A program made the position numbers and the translations under genes. The notes below the pieces were generated by a model. The model was not told the origin of the DNA. It saw only the letters and a list, made by a program, of their open reading frames with translations, and did no database searches. Below are positions 48,905 through 60,421 of a stretch of DNA of 64,000 nucleotides, one piece after another; positions within the stretch are counted from its first letter, which is position 1; each line of letters starts with the position of its first letter. This DNA comes from Ascidia mentula (lineage: Eukaryota > Chordata > Ascidiacea > Phlebobranchia > Ascidiidae), in contig OX387199.1 of assembly GCA_947561715.1 (NCBI GenBank), positions 1,493,001 through 1,557,000 of the forward strand, read 5' to 3'.

Positions 48905-51900
48905 TCATGGCCTTCCTCCTTGTAACTGATCCTTGAGAGCAAGGATGCTGCGCCTCTGCTCATCAGGGAGCATCCGGATCTGTTCTGGTGTTAACTGGAG
49001 GACTTGCATGATCAGAGCGGCCTGGAAATACATGATGGCAAAATTGTAACTTTTTTATCCTATATATTTGATTGAATTTTTAAGTGTTAAAAGTGAACGA
49101 AAACATTGATCACAAAACTACACATTTTATTCACAATTTGACCAAAGTTGTTTTTTAGATTTGGGCATGTGTCTAAGATTGATTGTGAGCAGACTTTTTT
49201 GTACATATACAAATACAGAACTTCAGTTGATGCAAAAAATATAAAACAAACATTCACATTTCCACAATAATCGAACTTCCAATTTGTATCACAATGCAAC
49301 AACGAACCTTTTCCTGATCCTGCTCTGCAGATGGATCCATAGGGGCATCCTCCTGAGCAGGAGGAGGTCTTCCTCTTCTTGGATCGCTTCTTTCCGGTGG
49401 TGGCGGAGGATGTCGTGCAGGATCCCCACCCATTCCTGGACGATCCATCGGAGGTCTTCCTCCACGATCCATCGGATGATCTCTCGGAGACAATCCTCGT
49501 TCCAGAGATGAACGCCCCCGCTCATGCGAGCTACCGCGTTCTGGAGGCCCACGATCGGGAAAGCCCCGCTCATCTAGTGGCAACAATTACAAGTTAACAG
49601 AATGTGTTATAAACTGTAAGACCTGCAGACACCCTCTTGGTGTTAGTGTCACAGTAGTCAGCAAAGTACTTGTAAAATGCACCAGAAAATAATTATATTC
49701 ATGATTTCCAGTCAGTGGCCCATTTTAGTGTAAAAACACATTGCTTTAGAAACACTAATTGGACAAAGGTAGCGCAAAATTTGTCTGTGCATTTTTGTCC
49801 TTTGCACTTCTTAAACCAGCGAAGACAAGAACTAATTGATTTTCACAACTAATCTCCATGTAAGAATGTGGTCATTCTACCTCTTGGATTGGGTGGAAAT
49901 CCTCGACCAAAACCTTCATCCATATGTGGTGGTCTGTGACGATCCATCGGGTCGCCCATACCATGATCCACGGGCACTCTTTCTATAACTCGCATGTCCA
50001 CCTCCATTCTTCTTGGACCTCTGAATTATAAAATGTTTATCAGTTTTAAACATCATAGCATGTTTTTTCCAACATCAGAAAATTTTGCAGAACCATGATG
50101 TTTTGACTGTGGCAAATATTATCTGTAAGTAAACATTTTCCATTGTCAATTTTATGTTTGCCAGACTTAATACAACCAATAGTTGATCAGTGTCCATGCA
50201 ACTTCACCAAATTTATTGTTCATTTATGTTGGGTATGAGCAAACTGGGGCCTTCGGTAAAATCATTGTTGGATCTGGCTGCCATTTTTTGTTTGCTTTTC
50301 AGTTACAGCATGTAAGCATTAATGATTGCAAGTCTGTTAGTTTATAAATTGTTGTGTAAAATCTCTTTGTACACATTTACTCATGTGGTTGAATACCAAA
50401 TTTTTGATACTTTTTGGCCCACAAGCGGAAAAAGTTGCCCACTCCTAATTTTCGTTCTTGTTTATAAAAAATATTAAAAAGATACCATAGTAAAGAAGAG
50501 TACATATTTCTCAGGCCAAATAATGCCCTTCTATGTCCAACTTAATAGGCCATGGAACATCCTTTGCATCAGATGCATAGTATCACTACCAGATTAAACA
50601 CGCAAATTCCCACCTATCTCCTGGGCCAACTTCCATTGGGTGCCCCCTACCAGGTGGGGGCTCTCTCATCCGTTCACCATCCCGGCCACCTCCGAGACCA
50701 GGCAGTGGACTGCCATTGGGCCTTGCGTCCTACATTCATTACAACAACTGGATCAATTAATGAAACAATTCATATAAATTAGTGGATAGCAATAATGACA
50801 AAATATTTCATTTCTTAAAAGCAAACACAAAACTTTGGTGACAAAAATTTGCTTACGGATTCTGGACGAGGACCTTCAGATGCTGGAATGAGAGGTTGAA
50901 CTGGATTTTGTCTGTGCAGCATTTTCTACACGTAGAAATAGTATTATTAAGCAAAAAAACAATAAATGCACAATAATCAAAAATTTTTTCATTGAGACCT
51001 TTTAGGTCGAAACAGTGGCCATCTGTCTGCAGCTTATACACAGTTCATATTATTGACTCCACATTGCTTATCATTTTTGTCATTGTTTCAACATTATAAT
51101 TTTTAATTTCAATAAAATATTTAGTTCCTTCTTCTGATTATTTTGTTGGAGCTGTTTCGTTACCATGGCAATTTCTGGATCCACAATCCTCATGACAACT
51201 TGAGCTTGCAACAAAGCATATGCAAGTTGTGGGTTTTGAAGCAGCATGTTTCTGGCCTCTACTGGGTTGTTTTAAATGCATTGCTACAACAGTTCAAAAA
51301 CACAGATTAGCAAAATCGCAATATTCCTATAAAGTTCTCATGGATGTTTTGAAACATATATATTCTAAGATTAATTCGGAAGAAAAACAACAACAAAATA
51401 TGTTGCCTTCATTTGTTTCATGAGCTCGAACATTTGTTCAGGGGGGAGGCTTGCAACAGCCTTGCTGATAGCTTCTGGGGCATCTTGAGATGGAGTTGGT
51501 TCCCCGTATTCCGATTCCACTGGAGGACCCATGGCCCTGAAGTGGTTCACTTCTTCCTGTAAACAAAACACAATGATTGGACATCATAAATTTGTTTGCT
51601 GCTAGACACACTACAATTTAAACAGACTCCTCTCCTGGCATAAATTAAAAAAGACTGACATCACTGGTTATTTGACCTTTTTCTCCAAAACAAATTTTTG
51701 GTCGAAATTGTTATTCAATGCGCATGGAAATTCAAAATGACAAGAACCAATGCATTATATAGCTAAACATCTGGACAAAAACAGTCCAAATACAAAACAA
51801 GGTTAGGTAATATGTTCCTGAGACTACAAAAAGACAATCAGCACCAGTGTATGACCAGACATTGGGTTAATGTTGCCAAAAATACGTTTGCAAAGAGTAC

Positions 51901-52452
51901 AGTGTACATCAACACTCAGATTAACAGCAATTACCCATACCTGAAAGTTATTGCGGTTCTTTTCACTTGTTGCGTGATCAACTCTCAGTGGTCGACCGTG
52001 TAACTCCCTTCCATTAAGATTTCTCATCGCACTCATGGCAGTCTCCTGATCTTGATACTCAGCAAATCCATATCCCTTTGGCTTGCCAGACTCGCGGTCA
52101 AATACGAGGCTACATTAATATAAACATAATAATATAAAGTCATGAGTCTGATTATACTCTTGCAAATGCCTGCAGTCACACTCACACATACAAAAGCACA
52201 TACCGAAAACTAATGACGTTGCCAACTCCATTAAAAATATCTTTCAGCTCCTCTTCTGTTGACTCATAAGGTATATTTCCAACTGAAAACAATTTTATGT
52301 CAAACCATTAATGTAAAAAAACCGACATTACTAACAGAGGAAAAATGCATGAATATAAGATATATATATACACAGAGTCTACAATTCTTACCAAATACGG
52401 ATCTGACAGATCTTTCGTAGTCGACTGGATCACGGTCTCTTAAGCCAAACAT
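48905..52452 (-). CDS. CSTF2: CSTF2 (CstF-64) copy 1, disrupted
   Basis: Ten exons on the minus strand: 52452-52392, 52282-52204, 52109-51941, 51556-51407, 51283-51164, 50925-50857, 50729-50614, 50021-49881, 49573-49308, 49021-48905. CstF-64 is the cleavage stimulation factor subunit that binds the GU-rich element downstream of poly(A) sites. The copy has an N-terminal RRM ([19 protein letters not shown]), the hinge ([36 protein letters not shown]), a Pro/Arg/Gly/Met-rich middle and the C-terminal helical domain ([20 protein letters not shown]). Breaks: TAA in place of the CAA of copies 2 and 3 at 51274-51272 in exon 5, and one extra T in exon 8 (141 instead of 140 bp), near 49981. It could at most give a 156-aa RRM-plus-partial-hinge protein. 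Intron 4 uses a GC donor (AAG|GCAACA). Confidence 0.92.
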
Positions 52453-53382
52453 TATCGTTTTCTGTCATTCGAGTCTTATAAAGTACAAAATAAACAAAGT
52501 AAACGCACACTTTCCTGCTGATCGTGACTAATGGTTTGGTGGAAACTGGCAATTTCTCATACGAAGTACTAGTCAGTAGTTAATGACATATACATGGCAG
52601 TCAAATATAAGGTGCGCGTTTCTTTAAGTTGAAATTTTATTATAAAGTCCTAATTTCTCTCAATCTAATAAAACGAAGCACCTGCATTTGCATACACACG
52701 CCGCAGCAACAGCGTTATTTCGGCGAAATGGAAATTGGTTAAAAGCGAAATTATTTCACGCATGAGTGAACACGACGATTGTGTTCATACAAATCATAAA
52801 TTAACTCGTAACAAAATTAATCAACAAGATCTCCAATATTTATAAAACTTATGTAATTGCAATCTTAAAACACCTATAAAGTATATCGCAACGAAATGGG
52901 TTTGACCGCGGTCACGCTGTGTGAATCCCAGCATTGTTCGTCAAGGAAGATACTTTTACACCGGGTCACAAAGTTTTTACCAAACTTGATCCACATATAA
53001 ACTTACGTAACACAGAAATCTGTGCGAATATTAAAGCTACGATTTTGTGTAGTATTTTAACTCAAATTTATAAACAAAAATAACAGGCAGTGGCCCTGTT
53101 CACGCCTAATCATTAAAATCTGCAGAGATCTCTGTTTTACACATACTTATATGTAGATCAGGTTTGGAAAAAACTTCGTGACCCGGTGTAGTAGTATTTT
53201 CCATTCGTCAAAGCGTACACTGCGAGCATTTGCGGCTTGTACCTTTGATAGACTTCAAAGTTTAGGTATAAAAAACATTGGTTATGAAACGCAAACTTTC
53301 TAACTGCGTCACACACGATGTTGGTAAAACTACTTCTTTACCGTGGACTTCAGAGGAATATCAATTTTATGTTTGGACTTAC
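52453..53382 (-). promoter_or_regulatory. 5' flank of CSTF2 copy 1
   Basis: About 0.9 kb upstream of the CSTF2 start without coding sequence. It is almost unchanged between units 1 and 2, more so than the gene body, and should contain the CSTF2 promoter. No TATA box or start site could be fixed. Confidence 0.45.
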
Positions 53383-53477
53383 TGGTGACTTCTTTCTGCC
53401 ACCATAAAAGTAGTTCTCAACAATTTTCTTCCGTCGATCGAAGAAGATTCCGAAGGCGGCGGACAGCACGAGGGTAA
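53383..53477 (-). pseudogene. Orphan exon resembling a sodium:solute symporter (SLC5), unit 1
   Basis: A 95-bp minus-strand exon, acceptor TTTTGAG, donor CCA|GTAAGT. It encodes TLVLSAAFGIFFDRRKKIVE and then NYFYGGRKKSP. This matches the early SLC5 pattern of a membrane helix followed by a short loop with E-Y-x-x-G-G-R-x-x-S-P. No other symporter exon is found downstream, where CSTF2 starts, so it looks like a captured fragment of a neighbouring gene. The family call rests on a short segment. Confidence 0.4.
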
Positions 53478-54074
53478 CTCAAAATTTCACCACAAGTTTT
53501 AAGTTTCACACCCACCTTTAATTTTTTCAACACACCTTGCGACAACAACTATAAGGAAGTTTTTAGTCTATTACCACTTTCACGCTACAAGGTATACAAC
53601 ACAACACACACAACCAAAGGCAGTATTTTTAGCGAACTCCAATTGTTCCTAGTTTTATTCCCGAAAAGTACCGGAGACACTGAAACATTTCACCCCCTAT
53701 CCTTGGTGATATTGTTGTAACAAATAACCTCAGCAAGGCATGATTGACAGGATCGCCCCACTGCACAGGTCCTTACATATTGAGAAAGTAAGACTTTTAG
53801 TATTGCACTAATTATGTTGTTCATGCAAAAAATAGTAATCAACAGTAAAAACTATCTTGATTCTCGGAAGAAAGCAACCTTCCCATGCACTTCGACATAT
53901 ATCCATAAGAAAACCTTTCATCGTTGCCAAGTTCGTGTAAAATGGCACCAATTACTTTTTACCTCGTTTCCAACATTTCGGGTAAGGTGCCCAAATTTCG
54001 CCACATTTTAATTTGATTCCTCGTGTTTAAATCGAGTAAAGCAAGTAAAATATGACCTTTATACACGTTCTTAC

Positions 54075-54130
54075 CCCGAACATAGATTTGTCGCCACTGT
54101 AAGAATCGCCAAGATTAAAACCAACTCCAT
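54075..54130 (-). pseudogene. Orphan signal-peptide exon of the secreted acidic gene, unit 2
   Basis: Encodes the same 18 full codons as gene A exon 1 (MELVLILAILTVATNLCS) with ATG and donor (GGTAAGA) intact. No acidic exon 2 or 3 follows within the unit; the next gene downstream is CSTF2 copy 1. It is probably inert, unless its transcripts splice across CSTF2 copy 1 to the exons at 46.3 kb. Confidence 0.75.
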
Positions 54131-55119
54131 GTTTGCGTAGAGAAGCATCGACCTCGTGTTGAAATGATCTTTAAAGGCACGAACAAGAACAGTATATACT
54201 GCGACCCACTTTCCCCAGACTAAAATAAGCTGTAACATACTTTGTGTCGGATTAGAAATTAGGAACATATAGGCTACGGTTTATCCGCCTTTTTTCATGC
54301 AGTCAAAAGAGTGGTTTGGTGTTTGTAAGGAAACCACGTTTTTCTGAGCAAAAACATTTCCAACCCACTTTTGGTTGCCATTCCACTGTAACCAAATGAT
54401 CGTTTGTAATTGCAATGCATATTCATTTTGTGATACTGCCAGGTGTAAGATACGGAAGAATGCCGTTAGTCTGGCGTAGCCAAAGTCTACTTTACAGATA
54501 GAAGTTAAACTGAAGCAGTGACTTCTGGACAAAAGTCTTTCGAATTTAGCGCTCGACTTATGTTACACAGAATGATATGACGTATTGTACAGAATGTACT
54601 GGTCGTCAGAAGAAGTACAAAAAAAAACTTTTCCCTGAATCCTGATTTCCACCTAACGAATGTTAGAGTTTTTCCAATAAATTTTACCCCGGAAGTAAAT
54701 GTTGGCTATTTAGCTGGCAAGACGGTAGCTCGAAATAGCGACCCTGTCTACAGCTCACTAAAATCATTATTAGCTCCATTGCTCACAAATTAAAATGTGA
54801 CTTTAGAACCAATTTCCGTTATTTTAGATATCGAGTCTGACACCCACGTTGTCGCAAATGCATGTTGTAGCACGAAAGCCAACGTGCAGAAAAAGATAAA
54901 TTCGGCACGCCACTACATGCATATGCAATGGCGCACGAAGCAGTAAATACGACCAACAAAGTGTTTATTAGCGAATTATTTTTGTACAAACAGTTGACAC
55001 GTTTTAATCGGCACCAACATGTGAATGACATTGGGACCAAATCCGTCGCATCCACGACAACTACATCTGAGACTGGCAGTTTTCTCAAAAAAAAAAGAAT
55101 GTTTCTATGGCAACGGTCT

Positions 55120-58100
55120 TCATGGCCTTCCTCCTTGCAACTGATCCTTGAGAGCAAGGATGCTGCGCCTCTGTTCATCGGGGAGCATCCGGATTTGTTC
55201 TGGAGTTAACTGGAGGACTTGCATGATCAGAGCGGCCTGGAAACACATGATGGCAAAAGTTTTTACCTTTTATCCTAATATATATTTGATTGACTTTTTA
55301 AGTGTTAAAAGTGAAGGAAAACATTGACCACAAAACTACACATTTTATTCACAATTTGACCAAAGTTGTTTTTAGATTTGGGCATGTGTCTAAGATTGAT
55401 TGTGGGCAGACTTTTTTGATACATATACAAATACAGAACTTCAGTTGATGCAAAGAATATAAAACATACATTCACTATTCATTTCCACAATAATCGAACT
55501 TCCGATTTGTACCACAATGCAACAACAAACCTTTTCCTGATCCTGTTCTGCAGATGGATCCATAGGGGCGTCCTCCTGAGCAGGAGAAGGTCTTCCTCTT
55601 CTTGGATCGCTTCTTTCCGGTGGTGGCGGTGGGTGTCGTGCAGGATCCCCACCCATTCCTGGGCGATCCATCGGAGGTCTTCCTCCACGATCCATCGGAT
55701 GATCTCTCGGAGACAATCCTCGTTCCAGAGACGAACGCCCTCGTTCATGCGAGCTACCGCGTTCTGGGGGCCCACGATCGGTGAAGCCCCGCTCATCTAG
55801 TGGAAACAATTACAAATTAACAGCATGTGCTACAAACTGTAAGACCTGCAGACACCCTCTTGACGTTAGTGTCACAGTAGTCAGCAAAGTACTTGTAAAA
55901 TACACCAGAAAATAATTTTATTGATGATTTCTAGTCAGTGGCCCATTTTAGTGTAAAAACACATTGCTTTAGAAACACTAATTGGACAAAGGTAGCGCAA
56001 AATTTGTCTGTGGATTTTTGACCTTTGCACTTCTTAAACAAATGAAGACAAGAACTAATTGATTTTCACAACTAATCTCCATGTAAGAATGTGGTCATTC
56101 CACCTCTTGGATTGGGTGGAAATCCTCGACCAAAACCTTCATCCATATGTGGTGGTCTGTGACGATCCATCGGGTCACCCATACCATGATCCACGGGCAC
56201 TCTTTCTATAACTCGCATGTCCACCTCCATTCTTCTTGGACCTCTGAATTGTAAAATGTTTATTAGTTTTAAACAACATAGCATGTTTATTCCAACATCA
56301 GAACATTTTGCAGAACCATGATGTTTTGACCATGCAACTTCACCAAATTTATTGTTCATTTATGTCGGATATGAGCAAACTGGGGCCTTAGGTTAAATCA
56401 TTGTTGGATCTGGCTGCCATTTTTTGTATGCTTTTCAGTTACAGCATTTAAACATTAATGATTGCAAGTCTGTTATGTTATAAATTGTTGTGTAAAATCT
56501 CTTTGTACACATTTACTCATGTGGACCGATCCAAAATTTTTGATACTTTTCGGCCCACAAGCAGAAAAAGTTGCCCACTCCTAATTTTCGTTCTTGTTTA
56601 TGAAGAATATTAAAAACATACCATAGTAAAGAAGAGTACATATTTATCAGGCCAAATAATGCCCTTCTATGTCCAACATAATAGGCCATGGAACATCCTT
56701 TGCATCAGATGCATAGTATCACTACCAGATTAAACACGTAAATTCCCACCTATCTCCTGGGCCAACTTCCATTGGGTGTCCCCTACCAGGTGGGGGCTCT
56801 CTCATGCGATCACCATCCCGGCCACCTCCGAGCCCAGGCAGTGGACTGCCATTGGGCCTTGCGTCCTACAATCATTACAACAACTGGATCAAATTATGAA
56901 GCATATCATATAAATTAGCTGTGGATAGCGATAATGACAAATACATTTCTTCCATTGCGTAAGACAAAATACATTTCTTAAAAGCAAACACAAAACTTTG
57001 GTGACAAAATTTTGCTTACGGACTCTGGACGAGGACCTTCAGATGCTGGAATGAGAGGTTGAACTGGATTTTGTCTGTGCAGCATTTTCTACACATAGAA
57101 ATAGTATTATCAGGCAAAAAAACAATGCACAATCAAAAATTTTTTTCATTGAGACCTTTTAGGTCGAAACAGTGGCCATCTGTCTGCAGCTTATACACAG
57201 TTCATATTATTGACTCCACATTGCTTATCATTTTTTTCATTGTTTCAACATTATAATTTTTAATTTCAATAAAATATTTAGTTCCTTCTTCTGATTACTT
57301 TATTGGAGCTGTTTCGTTACCATGGCAATTTCTGGATCCACAATCCTCATGACAACTTGAGCTTGCAACAACGCATATGCAAGTTGTGGGTTTTGAAGCA
57401 GCATGTTTCTGGCCTCTACTGGGTTGTTTTGAATGCATTGCTACAATAGTTCAAAAACACAGATTAGCAAAATCGCAATATTCCTACAAAATTCTCATGG
57501 ATGTTTTGAAACATATATATTCTAAGATTAATTCGGAAGAAAAACAACAACAAAATATGTTGCCTTCATTTGTTTCATGAGCTCGAACATTTGTTCAGGG
57601 GGGAGGCTTGCAACAGCCTTGCTGATAGCTTCTGGGGCATCTTGAGATGGAGTTGGTTCCCCGTATTCCGACTCCACAGGTGGACCCATGGCCCTGAAAT
57701 GATTTACCTCTTCCTGCGAAAAACACAATGATTGGACATCATAAATATTGTTGTATGTTTGCTGCTAGACACACTACAATTTAAACAGACTCCTCTCCTG
57801 GCATAAATTAAAAAAGACTGACATCACTGGTTATTTGCCCTTTTTCTCCAAAAAAATTTTTGGTCGAAATTGTTATTCAATGCACATGGAAATTGAAAAT
57901 GACAAGAACCAATGCATTATATAGTTAAACATCTGGATGAAAATGGTCCAAACACAAAACAAGGTTAGGTAATATATTCCTGAGACTACAAAAGGACAAT
58001 CAGCACCAGTGTATGATCAGACATTGGGTTAATGTTGCCAAAAATACTTTTGCAAAGAGTACAGTGTACATCAACACTCAGTGCAATTATTAACAGCAAT

Positions 58101-58743
58101 TACCCATACCTGAAAGTTATTGCGGTTCTTTTCACTTGTTGCATGATCAACTCTCAGTGGTCGACCATGTAACTCTCTTCCATTAAGATTTCTCATCGCA
58201 CTCATGGCAGTCTCCTGATCTTGATACTCAGCAAATCCATATCCCTTTGGCTTGCCAGACTCACGGTCAAATACGAGGCTACATTAATATAAACATAATA
58301 ACATAAATTTATGATTAATAAAAAATTTTCTTCTGGCACTTAAGTTATGAAAATGTTTATTAGTGCTGGAAGAACAATTCCTAATAATTACTATGCCTGG
58401 CACCAAGAATTGCACTATACAATTTATATGTCTGAATATAGGACTACTCTTGCAAATGTCTGCAGTCACACTCACACATACAAAAGCACATACCGAAAAC
58501 TAATGACGTTGCCAACTTCATTAAAATATCTTTCAGCTCCTCTTCTGTTGACTCATAAGGTATATTTCCAACTGTAAACAATTTTATGTCAAACCGTTAC
58601 TGTAAAAAACGGACATTACTAACAGAGGAAAAATGCATGAATATAAGATATATGTAATATACACAGAGTCCACAATACTTACCAAATACGGATCTGACAG
58701 ATCTTTCGTAGTCGACTGGATCACGGTCTCTTAAGCCAAACAT
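55120..58743 (-). CDS. CSTF2: CSTF2 (CstF-64) copy 2, one-base deletion in the RRM exon
   Basis: Exons on the minus strand: 58743-58683, 58571-58494, 58278-58110, 57713-57564, 57440-57321, 57088-57020, 56865-56750, 56243-56104, 55796-55531, 55236-55120. Exon 5 reads [12 protein letters not shown] without a stop and exon 8 has the correct 140 bp, so the copy 1 lesions are absent. Exon 2, however, is 78 bp instead of 79: a T-run in the coding strand after ELKDI (near 58532) is one T shorter. This shifts the frame within the RRM and replaces the [11 protein letters not shown] of copy 1. Apart from this the copy would encode a full-length protein. A true null, an allele or a homopolymer sequencing error are all possible. 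Confidence 0.92.
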
Positions 58744-59673
58744 TATCGTTTTCTGTCATTCGAGTCTTATAAAGTACAAAATAAACAAAGTAAACGCACA
58801 CTTTCCTGCTGATCGTGACTATTGGTTTGGTGGAAACTGGCAATTTCACATACGAAGTACTAGTCGGTAGTTAATGACATATACATGGCAGTCAAATATA
58901 AGGTGCGCGTTTCTTTAAGCTGAAATTTTATTATAAAGTCCTAATTTCACCCAATCTAATAAAACGAAGCACCTGCATTTGCATACACACGCCGCAGCAA
59001 CAGCGTTATTTCGGCGAAATGGAAATTGGTTAAAAGCGAAATTATTTCACGCATGAGTGAACACGACGATTGTGTTCATACAAATTATAAATTAACTCGC
59101 AACAAAATTAATCAACAAGATCTCCAATATTTATAAAACTTATGTAATTGCAATCTTAAAACACCTATAAAGTATATCGCAACGAAATGGGTTTGACCGC
59201 GGTCACGCTGTGTGAATCCCAGCATTGTTCGTCAAGGAAGATACTTTTACACCGGGTCACAAAGTTTTTACCAAACTTGATCCACATATAAACTTACGTA
59301 ACACAGAAATCTGTGCGAATATTAAAGCTACGATTTTGTGTAGTATTTTAACTCAAATTTATAAACAAAAATAACAGGCAGTGGCCCTGTTCACGCCTAA
59401 TCATTAAAATCTGCAGAGATCTCTGTTTTACACATACTTATATGTAGATCAGGTTTGGAAAAAACTTCGTGACCCGGTGTAGTAGTATTTTCCATTCGTC
59501 AAAGCGTACACTGCGAGCATTTGCGGCTTGTACCTTTGATAGACTTCAAAGTTTAGGTATAAAAAACATTGGTTATGAAACGCAAACTTTCTAACTGCGT
59601 CACACACGATGTTGGTAAAACTACTTCTTTACCGTGGACTTCAGAGGAATATCAATTTTATGTTTGGACTTAC

Positions 59674-59768
59674 TGGTGACTTCTTTCTGCCACCATAAAA
59701 GTAGTTCTCAACAATTTTCTTCCGTCGATCGAAGAAGATTCCGAAGGCGGCGGACAGCACGAGGGTAA
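59674..59768 (-). pseudogene. Orphan SLC5-like exon, unit 2
   Basis: Identical copy of 53383-53477 at an offset of 6291 bp, again without partner exons. Confidence 0.4.
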
Positions 59769-60365
59769 CTCAAAATTTCACCACAAGTTTTAAGTTTCAC
59801 ACCCACCTTTAATTTTTTCAACACACCTTGCGACAACAACTATAAGGAAGTTTTTAGTCTATTACCACTTTCACGCTACAAGGTATACAACACAACACAC
59901 ACAACCAAAGGCAGTATTTTTAGCGAACTCCAATTGTTCCTAGTTTTATTCCCGAAAAGTACCGGAGACACTGAAACATTTCACCCCCTATCCTTGGTGA
60001 TATTGTTGTAACAAATAACCTCAGCAAGGCATGATTGACAGGATCGCCCCACTGCACAGGTCCTTACATATTGAGAAAGTAAGACTTTTAGTATTGCACT
60101 AATTATGTTGTTCATGCAAAAAATAGTAATCAACAGTAAAAACTATCTTGATTCTCGGAAGAAAGCAACCTTCCCATGCACTTCGACATATATCCATAAG
60201 AAAACCTTTCATCGTTGCCAAGTTCGTGTAAAATGGCACCAATTACTTTTTACCTCGTTTCCAACATTTCGGGTAAGGTGCCCAAATTTCGCCACATTTT
60301 AATTTGATTCCTCGTGTTTAAATCGAGTAAAGCAAGTAAAATATGACCTTTATACACGTTCTTAC

Positions 60366-60421
60366 CCCGAACATAGATTTGTCGCCACTGTAAGAATCGC
60401 CAAGATTAAAACCAACTCCAT
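60366..60421 (-). pseudogene. Orphan signal-peptide exon of the secreted acidic gene, unit 3
   Basis: Same 56-bp exon as in unit 2, with the start codon and donor intact and no downstream partner exons before CSTF2 copy 2. Confidence 0.75.

Larger units (their letters stand above)
47555..53774 (-). repeat. Tandem segmental duplication, unit 1 (6220 bp)
   Basis: Starts at ACATATTGAGAAAGTAAG and holds gene A exon 1, the whole of CSTF2 copy 1, its 5' flank and a symporter-like exon. It differs from unit 2 by a few percent, including an extra segment of about 85 bp near 50110-50195 and the lack of about 120 bp in CSTF2 intron 2. From about 52811 to its end it is identical to unit 2 as far as I can see. 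Confidence 0.93.
53775..60065 (-). repeat. Tandem segmental duplication, unit 2 (6291 bp)
   Basis: Same content as unit 1: orphan signal-peptide exon, CSTF2 copy 2, 5' flank and symporter-like exon. It matches unit 3 with a constant offset of 6291 bp. The only difference I noticed by eye is at 54811 (A) against 61102 (G). Confidence 0.95.
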
